Positions 7,676 through 14,205 of a stretch of DNA of 31,112 nucleotides are shown one piece after another; positions within the stretch are counted from its first letter, which is position 1; the number at the start of each line of letters is the position of its first letter. The translations under genes and the position numbers were made by a program. The notes under the pieces are model-generated. The model worked only from the letters and a program-made list of their open reading frames with translations. It ran no database searches and was not told the DNA's origin. Origin of the DNA: Flavobacteriales bacterium (lineage in GTDB: Bacteria; Bacteroidota; Bacteroidia; Flavobacteriales; UA16); assembly GCA_028141885.1 (NCBI GenBank), contig JAOIQU010000016.1, positions 1 through 31,112 of the forward strand, given 5' to 3'.

Positions 7676-8560
7676 ATGAAGAAGCTCCGCAATTCCCTGT
7701 TTCTCAGTTTGGCCGCAAGTGCGCTTGTTTTGGCCAGCTGTGGTGGCCCCACAGGCCCAACCACTTCTGGAGACGCCCTCACTGAAGGCGCCTCCGTGTC
7801 TCAACGCACCAAGCGTTTGAAGAAAATTTTCCGTGCCGCTCCAACCCCTATGGAGACTGCACGTTTGGTGCAAAAGACCGGCGCCACCTTTTCCACGGAC
7901 CACCTCCACTCCGCCATGGCGGCTTCGAATTACGTCACTTCGGATCGACAGGCCATCAACCTTGGTGTGTACGGTGCCGACTTGAGCTACGCCACCATTT
8001 TCGAAGAAAATGCCGTATCCCTCACTTACCTGGAGGTGGTTAAGAGCCTCGCCCGCGAACTGGGTGTGGGTGACGTGATTGGCGATGACATGCTTACACG
8101 CGCAGAAGCCAATCGCGCACGTCAAGATTCCCTCGTGGCCATCGTTTCGGAGGCTTTCTTCAACCTCAATGAAAAGTTGAAGTCCAACGGGCAAGAAGAT
8201 TTGAGTGGCATGCTCGTGGCCGCCGGATGGGTGGAAAGCCTCTACCTCGCCACGCGCCATTCAGACAAAGCCAATGAAGCGCTCCGCCAACGCATTGCAG
8301 AGCAGAAACTCGTCATGGAAGACGTCATGGACCTGGTGACAAGTTACCAGCAGTCTCCGGAATTGCAAGGCGTGGTCGATGTCCTTCAGCCTGTGGTCGC
8401 CGCGTTTGATGCGGTGACCAAAGAAGAAGCCAAAAACGAAATCAGCAAAAGCGGTGGTGCCATCGTCATTGGTGGTGGACCTCGCTACACGGCAAGTGAA
8501 GAAGTTTTGGTCCAAATCACCGACGCAGTCACCACTGCACGTAACCAACTCGTGAAATGA
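7676..8560 (+). CDS. Conserved Bacteroidota lipoprotein of unknown function
   Basis: This 294-residue exported lipoprotein has a basic n-region (MKKLRN), a hydrophobic core and the lipobox L19-A20-S21-C22, followed by GGP and a Thr/Ser/Gly-rich tether. The mature part is mostly alpha-helical and contains LGVYGADLSYATIFEE at about residues 97-112, a block I recall from uncharacterised flavobacterial lipoproteins. There is a conserved-looking helical C-terminal half but no recognised enzyme motif. It is probably anchored in the outer membrane or faces the periplasm. Its last codons overlap the start of the next gene (ATGA), which also encodes an exported protein, so the two may act together. 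Function is not known. The ATG at 7676 is fixed by the signal peptide. Confidence 0.75.
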   Translation: MKKLRNSLFLSLAASALVLASCGGPTGPTTSGDALTEGASVSQRTKRLKKIFRAAPTPMETARLVQKTGATFSTDHLHSAMAASNYVTSDRQAINLGVYGADLSYATIFEENAVSLTYLEVVKSLARELGVGDVIGDDMLTRAEANRARQDSLVAIVSEAFFNLNEKLKSNGQEDLSGMLVAAGWVESLYLATRHSDKANEALRQRIAEQKLVMEDVMDLVTSYQQSPELQGVVDVLQPVVAAFDAVTKEEAKNEISKSGGAIVIGGGPRYTASEEVLVQITDAVTTARNQLVK

Positions 8561-8994
8561 GCGTAAAGTCCATCCACATGAAGCACACAACCCTCCTGTT
8601 GGCCTTGGCGACCATGTTTGCCATTCAATCGCAAGCCCAGTGCCGGAATTTCACGAAGAAGAATTGCTTGCCCGCACTCGATGGATACGTCCAAAACGAC
8701 AATTACAACTCTGCCGTGCTCATCCCCGGGGATGAGGCAGAGCTCGAGTTGACCTTTTTGGGAGACACCGATTACCGTGTGGCGGTTTGTGCTCACCCCG
8801 TGCTCGGTGCCGTTGAGTTCGACGTGCTCGACCAAGACAACATTCGTCTCTGGAGCAATTCAGAAGGCGCGGATCATTTGGACTTTCGCATGGAAAATGC
8901 ACAACGCCTTCGTTTCCGAGTCAAGGTCCCCGAGACTGAAGCCGCCATCTTGCATGAGGGCTGCGTCTCCATCCTTGTTGGAAGCAAAGATTGA
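8557..8994 (+). CDS. Small secreted/periplasmic protein of unknown function
   Basis: The 145 residues from 8557 overlap the upstream stop as ATGA; a second ATG at 8578 gives 138 residues and a more typical signal peptide (MKHTTLLLALATMFA, predicted cleavage near QSQA). The mature domain is about 120 residues and looks all-beta. It has two motifs I recall from uncharacterised Bacteroidota proteins: FTKKNCLPALDGYVQND near its start and GCVSILVGSKD at its end. Three or four Cys residues (CRN, NCLP, VCAHP, GCVS) could form disulphides in the periplasm. No enzymatic motif is seen. It is coupled to the preceding lipoprotein gene and followed by a strong terminator, so the pair probably ends a transcription unit. 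The choice between the two starts is uncertain. Confidence 0.7.
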   Translation: MSVKSIHMKHTTLLLALATMFAIQSQAQCRNFTKKNCLPALDGYVQNDNYNSAVLIPGDEAELELTFLGDTDYRVAVCAHPVLGAVEFDVLDQDNIRLWSNSEGADHLDFRMENAQRLRFRVKVPETEAAILHEGCVSILVGSKD

Positions 8995-9021
8995 CCCTTC
9001 CCTCCTAACCACCTGCAAAAG

Positions 9022-9047
9022 AAAAGCCCGCTGACGCGGGCTTTTTT
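9022..9047. terminator. Bidirectional intrinsic terminator
   Basis: The perfect stem AGCCCGC/GCGGGCT with loop TGAC (9025-9042) is flanked by AAAA on the left and a six-T run on the right, so it can terminate both the plus-strand lipoprotein unit and the converging minus-strand protease gene that ends at 9075. It is the clearest Rho-independent terminator in the window. Confidence 0.92.
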
Positions 9048-9074
9048 CATGGGTCATGCGGCCGATCCTGAAGT

Positions 9075-11186
9075 TCAATGAATCACCCAGCGCCAAGTGC
9101 GATGAGCTTGTCCAGCCGTGTTCAGTTGAATGAAATACACCCCTGGTGCGCGGGGTGCTGAAAGCGACCATTCGTGCTCGCCGCGTCCCAGCCAATGCCC
9201 TTGCTCCTCGATCAGTCTGCCCGCTGCATCACGAACGGTCAATTGGGCGTCACCATCCGTGAGGGTTGAGAATGCCAACTGGGAACGCTCTGTGGCTGGG
9301 TTGGGCATCAGCCGCCATGCCTTCACAAGGTCGTGATTCAATTCTGACAGTTCCGTGGTGCCCAAAGAGTATATGTTGATGTTGTCCAGGTACACGTTGT
9401 TGCCCAATCGGCCCTCAAACTCGAATTGCACCCTGAAGAACTCTGTCAAATACACCTCTTGGTCCAACACGATGGAGGAGGAAGCCCAATCCTCGGGTCC
9501 CGATGGCGTCCATGGGAAGGGCGTCGGAGTTGAGGTAGGCAAGCTCGTGAATCCACGGTGCATTTTGCGCAGATCCCAATCCCCGCCGCAATCGCCTGAG
9601 ACGCTGATTCGCAGGCGGTCGTCCGTTTCCGCATTGGCCCCGCTGCCCTTGTGAACATACGACCAGGCATAGCTCACGTAAACTTCATCCGCTTCAGACA
9701 CGTCGATTGTGGACGAGCGCAACAAGTCTGTGTTTCCTTCCACAGAGTTGGAGTAATTGGCCAAAAACAAACTGCGTTCACCTGCAGCCGAGGCGGCATC
9801 CGTGACTTCCCAAGTTCCGTCGCCCAGCACGTCGAGGGTGCTCCAACCTTCAGAAGGGTACTGACCCATTTCAAAACCCAGCTCCAGCGGCAGGTCGAGC
9901 TCGCCCGCGTCCATCACGTACACCGCTTGATTCAGGGTTGTGGACACCTCGTCGATGCCATTGCCCACAGTCAGCGTCACGTCATACACTCCGGGTTCGT
10001 TGTACACGTGATACAACTCATCGGCGCCGTCCTCGGATTGCCCCGAGAAGGAAGTTCCGTCTCCAAACTCCCATGACCACGACGTGGGGCTGTGAAAGCT
10101 GGCATCTGTGAATCGGACGCTGTCGCCAAGACAAATGGTCTTGCGATCGACGTCAAAGGACGCTTCGCACAAAATGTCAGCCCCTGCCACGCCTGTCGCA
10201 TCGAGGTTTGAAGCTGACGAGAGTTGATTTCGTTGGGCGACCGAGGAGAGCGCTGCGGCGCGCATGCGATCCTTTTGGCCCAACGTAAACATGCGTCCAC
10301 AATAGCTGTAGTCCATGTAGTTCTGGACGTTGTCCAACGAGCCACACGTGGTGCCTTCCAAATCGCAGGAGGTCCAGCCCACTGTGTTGGGGGTGTCGTC
10401 CACCAAATCGTCTTGTTCGCAGTTTTCAGCAAGTCCTGGATTGTTGCTGTTGCCCCAAGGGTGGCGCAAATTCAACCAGTGACCCACCTCGTGCGTCAAC
10501 GTTCTTGATCGATACGCGTTGGAGGTGCCGATTGACCCCGTGTAACTGTGCTGAATCACAATCCCATCTTCTTCAGGTGCTCCCGCAACCCATTGTGGGT
10601 ATTGGGTGTACCCTGCCGCGCCTGCCGCGTCCTCGCAAACCCATACGTTGAGGTATTTGTTGCGCGGCCACTGGATGAGTTGCTTCATCTCCGAATCTCC
10701 GGCATAGGTCAACTCGCTCACCACTCGGTTGATGCCAGGGTGGCAATTCCCTTGCGGATCCCGCTGGGCGAGCCTGAATTCAATTTCGATGTCGGCCACG
10801 AGATCTTCGAATTCAGGAATGACGTCGCCAATGTTGTCGTTCAATGCCCGCATGTTGGTGTTGAGCACATCGACGGCATCGTGGATTTGGGCGTTGCTGA
10901 TGTTCTCAGGGCCGTTGAAATGGATGATGTGGAACACGATGGGAATGATCAACACCTCTGCACGTGACTCAACGCGAGCTGCGTTTTGGGTTTCTGCCTC
11001 CAGCTGGGCTTCCGCGGCAGAAGACAACGCGCGCAACTCGGGGCGGCTCAAAAAGAGCGCCCGGCCCGCATCGTGAAGGCCACAAGGATTCGAGTGGTCA
11101 TGTTCCTGATGCTGACCCAACGTCGAGACCGACGTGAGCGCAAAAAAAATCGCCACAAGGGCTGGGAGAGAGAGGGTTGGTTTCAT
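9075..11186 (-). CDS. Secreted M43-family (cytophagalysin-like) zinc metalloprotease with PKD and T9SS sorting domains
   Basis: This 703-residue protein has a signal peptide (MKPTLSLPALVAIFFALTSV, cleavage near residue 22) and a propeptide region. The metzincin-type protease domain carries the zinc motif HEVGHWLNLRH at 232-242 (His232, His236, His242, catalytic Glu233) and the Met-turn NYMDYSYC downstream, as in pappalysin/cytophagalysin M43 proteases. A PKD domain follows (SWSWEFGDGTSFSG, ending PGVYDVTLTV), then a roughly 190-residue jelly-roll-like region. The last ~75 residues form a T9SS type A sorting domain (LMPNPATERSQL, PGVYFIQL, final WRWVIH). The protein is predicted to be exported by T9SS and to degrade extracellular protein. 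The ATG at 11186 was chosen for its clean signal peptide; an in-frame upstream extension overlaps gldH and makes no sense. It lies 86 bases downstream of gldH and ends at the shared terminator. Confidence 0.93.
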   Translation of the reverse strand: MKPTLSLPALVAIFFALTSVSTLGQHQEHDHSNPCGLHDAGRALFLSRPELRALSSAAEAQLEAETQNAARVESRAEVLIIPIVFHIIHFNGPENISNAQIHDAVDVLNTNMRALNDNIGDVIPEFEDLVADIEIEFRLAQRDPQGNCHPGINRVVSELTYAGDSEMKQLIQWPRNKYLNVWVCEDAAGAAGYTQYPQWVAGAPEEDGIVIQHSYTGSIGTSNAYRSRTLTHEVGHWLNLRHPWGNSNNPGLAENCEQDDLVDDTPNTVGWTSCDLEGTTCGSLDNVQNYMDYSYCGRMFTLGQKDRMRAAALSSVAQRNQLSSASNLDATGVAGADILCEASFDVDRKTICLGDSVRFTDASFHSPTSWSWEFGDGTSFSGQSEDGADELYHVYNEPGVYDVTLTVGNGIDEVSTTLNQAVYVMDAGELDLPLELGFEMGQYPSEGWSTLDVLGDGTWEVTDAASAAGERSLFLANYSNSVEGNTDLLRSSTIDVSEADEVYVSYAWSYVHKGSGANAETDDRLRISVSGDCGGDWDLRKMHRGFTSLPTSTPTPFPWTPSGPEDWASSSIVLDQEVYLTEFFRVQFEFEGRLGNNVYLDNINIYSLGTTELSELNHDLVKAWRLMPNPATERSQLAFSTLTDGDAQLTVRDAAGRLIEEQGHWLGRGEHEWSLSAPRAPGVYFIQLNTAGQAHRTWRWVIH

Positions 11187-11219
11187 CAAACGTTCAGTTG
11201 AACTTTCTTGCAGGGCCGA

Positions 11220-11226
11220 CAAGATA
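11220..11226 (-). promoter_or_regulatory. Weak candidate -7 element of the M43 protease gene
   Basis: On the minus strand TATCTTG lies 33 bases before the ATG at 11186, with TTTG about 23 bases further upstream. It is close to the TAnnTTTG pattern but imperfect in sequence and spacing. It would allow the protease to be transcribed separately from gldH. Confidence 0.28.
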
Positions 11227-11272
11227 CAGCCAGCAAGAGAGGAACAGGCCAAACGCCCTTCAGGTTGCGTCG

Positions 11273-11749
11273 TTACGGCCGCGAATCGCCTTGATGGGCC
11301 TCCAGTCGTAACCCAATATTGGCCACTGCCGGAATGGGGTCGTGCCTCATCCCGTGCCGGACCTCCAGCCCATAACGACCGCGAAGGGGGAATTGAATGC
11401 CCGATTGAAGCAGAAAGCGGTGGTCGACCAGGTCGCCAAAACCACTTCCGCGCCACTCTCCCCTTTCATTGGCCAGTGTGCATTCCACAGTGTCCATACG
11501 CGATCTCCCGTTGGGGTAACGGTAAGTGAGAAACACGTACAAGTTGGAATACGGATAGGTTTGATCGTGTCGAATGTCCAGGAGCAAATCTTGGCGCTGC
11601 AGCGTGTCCTGAACGTCCCAATGAAACAGCAAGCGCTCCTCGCTGAACCATCCGTCCATGGAAACTTCTTTCGACACGGCCATCAATGGGGGCTCCCCGC
11701 AACTTGCGAGTGCCGTGGCCATCAAAAGCGTCCAGATCCAGGGCTTCAA
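11273..11749 (-). CDS. gldH: Gliding motility lipoprotein GldH (TTG start)
   Basis: This 158-residue lipoprotein has a short n-region, a hydrophobic stretch and the lipobox L14-A15-S16-C17. The mature part contains SNLYVFLTYRYPNG at about 68-81, then a DTVECTLA strand, GEWRGSGFGDLVDHRF, and FPLRGRYGLEVRHGMR. This order is typical of GldH, an outer-membrane lipoprotein required for gliding and for stability of the T9SS-linked motility machinery. The start is a TTG (11749-11747) overlapping the stop of the PSP1 gene as TTGA. No ATG or GTG is available upstream, and the next Met (residue 10) would destroy the signal peptide. Neighbours holB and the PSP1 gene match the order I recall from other Flavobacteriales. 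The family assignment is by pattern recognition, but several blocks agree. Confidence 0.85.
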   Translation of the reverse strand: MKPWIWTLLMATALASCGEPPLMAVSKEVSMDGWFSEERLLFHWDVQDTLQRQDLLLDIRHDQTYPYSNLYVFLTYRYPNGRSRMDTVECTLANERGEWRGSGFGDLVDHRFLLQSGIQFPLRGRYGLEVRHGMRHDPIPAVANIGLRLEAHQGDSRP

Positions 11750-13032
11750 AAGGCCGTCGGTTTGTTGCCTCCACCCTGGCCCTTGCCTCCCCTTCTGCGG
11801 TTGCGGCTGCGCCCACGGCTTGGCTTTTTACCCTCAGACGTTGCGCCCTTGGCGGAGTCTTTGGGACCCTGTTTGGCGCCCTGCTTCGAAGCATTTGAGG
11901 GCTTGCCTCGACGCTTGCCTCGACGCATTTTGCGTTTGGCCTCGTCAAAGCGGGTCAAACTCTCTTGACCCACCACGTTGCCAAACGTCGCATCGACCTC
12001 CTCCGGTTCTTCCTCGAGCTCATAAGCAGCCAGTGAACTGACCACATCTCCTTTGGCCGAAGCGGCAATCAAGTCGTTGGCATCCTCCACGTTCATTGCA
12101 ATGGGCGATGCCCCAGGCTCACCCAGCTGCAAGAAGTACACCAACCGTTTGAAGATGTCCATTTTGAACACCACGGCTTTGCCCTTGGGCGTGCGGATTT
12201 TCGCGTTGGGAGAAGGGAATTCCTTGACGGCCTCGACGTATTGGTCCAGCTCAAAATTGAGGCAGCACTTCAGTTTCCCGCATTGTCCCGCCAACTTCCC
12301 AGGGTTGAGTGAGAGTTGCTGGTAACGCGCGGCGCCTGTGCTGACCGACCGGAAATCCTTCAGCCAGGAGGTGCAACACAACTCCCGGCCGCAAACGCCG
12401 ATGCCGCCCACGCGAGCGGCTTCCTGACGGGCACCGATTTGACGCATGTCCACGCGGATGTCAAAGGTGCTTGCGAGCTCGCGGACCAGGTCGCGGAAAT
12501 CGACCCTTTGTTCAGCGGTGTAGTAGAACGTCGCACGGGCGTTGTCGCCCTGGAATTCCACGTCCGTCAATTTCATGGAGATGCCGAGACGCTGGATGAT
12601 CTGGCGCGATTCCCTCAAGGTGTCTTCCTCGCGTTGACGGGCTGTGTGCCAAAGGGCGATGTCCTCGGCTGTGGCCTTGCGGGCGATTCGCTTCAGCTCA
12701 TGGTCGTCTTTGACCTTGCGGAGCTTCATTTGGCTTTTCACCAATTCTCCCTTCAAACTCACCACGCCCACGTCGTGACCCGGCTGCGAATCCACCACAA
12801 CCACGTCGCCCACATGCACAGACACTGCCCCGGGGCAACGCACGTAGAGTTTCCGGTTGTTTTTGAATCGCAACTCCACCACGTCGTAGGGAGAACTTCC
12901 ATCGGGAAGGGGAATGCCTTCAAGCCAGTCAAACACGGTCATAGAACCGCATCCACATGAGCCACAACGGCCGTTGTTCTTGCATCCTCTTGGCAAACCA
13001 TCTGCCCCCTTGCTGCACGTTGCACATCCCAT
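11746..13032 (-). CDS. ricT: PSP1/RicT (YaaT)-family protein with basic C-terminal tail
   Basis: From the ATG at 13032 the protein has 428 residues. The N-terminus is Cys-rich (MGCATCSKGADGLPRGCKN then CGSCGCG), which is usual in Bacteroidota members. The PSP1 domain spans roughly 55-290 and includes GVCGRELCCTSWL and GQCGKLKCCLNFE, whose paired Cys residues could bind metal or an Fe-S cluster. In Bacillus the homologue YaaT/RicT is part of the Y-complex that directs RNase Y mRNA processing and also lies next to holB. The last ~66 residues form a Lys/Arg/Gly/Ser-rich, probably disordered tail that may contact RNA. An alternative ATG at 13059, overlapping the holB stop as ATGA, would add nine residues. 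I prefer 13032 because the family starts MGC and a -7 box lies 4 bases upstream. Confidence 0.9.
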   Translation of the reverse strand: MGCATCSKGADGLPRGCKNNGRCGSCGCGSMTVFDWLEGIPLPDGSSPYDVVELRFKNNRKLYVRCPGAVSVHVGDVVVVDSQPGHDVGVVSLKGELVKSQMKLRKVKDDHELKRIARKATAEDIALWHTARQREEDTLRESRQIIQRLGISMKLTDVEFQGDNARATFYYTAEQRVDFRDLVRELASTFDIRVDMRQIGARQEAARVGGIGVCGRELCCTSWLKDFRSVSTGAARYQQLSLNPGKLAGQCGKLKCCLNFELDQYVEAVKEFPSPNAKIRTPKGKAVVFKMDIFKRLVYFLQLGEPGASPIAMNVEDANDLIAASAKGDVVSSLAAYELEEEPEEVDATFGNVVGQESLTRFDEAKRKMRRGKRRGKPSNASKQGAKQGPKDSAKGATSEGKKPSRGRSRNRRRGGKGQGGGNKPTAF

Positions 13033-13036
13033 GGTC

Positions 13037-13044
13037 CGAAGGTA
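13037..13044 (-). promoter_or_regulatory. Candidate -7 box of the PSP1 gene, 4 bases before ATG
   Basis: On the minus strand TACCTTCG is followed by GACC and the ATG at 13032. It falls in the short gap after the holB stop codon. The identical box with the identical spacing precedes holB and the mlaE-like gene. Confidence 0.55.
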
Positions 13045-13055
13045 ATGCCGGAATG

Positions 13056-14192
13056 TCAATCGACGCTTGCCGGCGTGCGCAACAATCGGTGCACGCGCAA
13101 GCTCAAATCGACGAAGACCAGTTTGCCGTTGACATTGCCTGCGACGTCTCCATGGGCATCTTCAAGCGCCTGCCTCAAATCGAGGACGTTGTCATGGTGG
13201 ATGAACTTGCTGAATTTGGCCAAAAACGCCTGTTCTGGTTGGGTCAAACGCACCAGTGTCTCCGCCCCAAAATAGCCCACAATGCTCTGCCTCACCAAGT
13301 GCAAGGCGTAGTGCAAAAACCGTTTCTGGCCTTCCCGACCCAGCGACGCGAAGGCCTCCGAACCTTCCACCATCGCGCGGCCATCTCTCGACCAACACGC
13401 ACGCATCCAAGCGGAGAAACGGTCGAGGTCGGGCTGGTTTTCGCCAGCGCGCGCCATGCGCAAGGCCTGGGCCACATTTCCGTCCGTGACGTGGGCCAAA
13501 CTCTGCGCCAACGCCATGTCCATGCCCCAGTGTGCTGACAATCCCTGGACCGCCTCTTCCGTGCTCAGGGACGGCACGTGGATTCGCTGAACACGAGAGC
13601 GGATGGTCGTCAACAGCCGGTCGGGATGTTCGGTGACAAACAGCATGACGGTTTGGTCGGTGGGCTCCTCCATCAATTTGAGGAACTTGTTTGCGGTGTC
13701 CACCCGCATCATCTCAGGCAGCCAGCAAATCCAAATTTTCCACCCCCCGTGAAAGGCCTTCAGTCCGAGCTTTCGGTTGACTTCCAGTGCCTCGTCCACA
13801 GAGATGAAGAGTTGTTTGCGGTCGGCCCCAAGGCGCTCGAGCCAATCCTCAACGCCCAAATAGGCACCCTCGATCATGGCTTCCCGCCACGTGCCCTGAT
13901 ACGGTTCGGAGGTGGCTTTTTCCTGACCGTCGGCCTTGAAAAAGGGAAAGCACCAGTGCACATCGGGGTGTTGCACTTTGGCGTGGGCCTTGCAAGACGT
14001 GCATTCGCCGCAACTGTCTTCCTCCGAGGGCTGCTCGCACGTGAGGTATTGCGCGTGGGCTCGTGCCAACGCCAGCGCGCCAGCCCCTTCCCTGCCTTCA
14101 AACAATTGGGCATGTGCGACGCGACCAGAACGGACCGATTCACGCAGTTTGGACCCCAAGGCCTCGTGACCAATCACATCTGCGTAGCGCAT
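13056..14192 (-). CDS. holB: DNA polymerase III delta-prime subunit (clamp loader)
   Basis: This 378-residue AAA+ fold protein acts with the gamma/tau and delta subunits to load the sliding clamp. The N-terminus (MRYADVIGHEALGSKLRESV) and the following GRVAHAQLFEG are typical. The Walker A position reads GREGAGALA, with the Lys missing, so it should not bind ATP, as is usual for delta-prime. Four cysteines (52, 61, 64, 67) form the zinc-binding module also found in DnaX/HolB. HPDVHWCFPF and KIWICWLPEMM, then NKFLKLMEEP in the sensor region, are the family blocks. The C-terminal third is a helical collar. Its ATG is preceded by TACCTTCG-N4 in the 13-base gap behind the TonB receptor gene. Its stop overlaps the alternative start of the PSP1 gene. 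Confidence 0.92.
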   Translation of the reverse strand: MRYADVIGHEALGSKLRESVRSGRVAHAQLFEGREGAGALALARAHAQYLTCEQPSEEDSCGECTSCKAHAKVQHPDVHWCFPFFKADGQEKATSEPYQGTWREAMIEGAYLGVEDWLERLGADRKQLFISVDEALEVNRKLGLKAFHGGWKIWICWLPEMMRVDTANKFLKLMEEPTDQTVMLFVTEHPDRLLTTIRSRVQRIHVPSLSTEEAVQGLSAHWGMDMALAQSLAHVTDGNVAQALRMARAGENQPDLDRFSAWMRACWSRDGRAMVEGSEAFASLGREGQKRFLHYALHLVRQSIVGYFGAETLVRLTQPEQAFLAKFSKFIHHDNVLDLRQALEDAHGDVAGNVNGKLVFVDLSLRVHRLLRTPASVD

Positions 14193-14196
14193 GATT

Positions 14197-14204
14197 CGAA
14201 GGTA
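14197..14204 (-). promoter_or_regulatory. Candidate -7 box of holB, 4 bases before ATG
   Basis: On the minus strand TACCTTCG is followed by AATC and the holB ATG. The box occupies most of the 13-base gap that begins right after the stop codon of the TonB-dependent receptor gene. Any upstream promoter contacts would therefore lie inside that gene. No clear -33 element is visible. Confidence 0.55.
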
Positions 14205-14205
14205 G

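Noticed and set aside
11187..11456. 90-codon upstream extension of the M43 protease frame into gldH
   Set aside because: It would bury a clean signal peptide and overlap gldH on the same strand.
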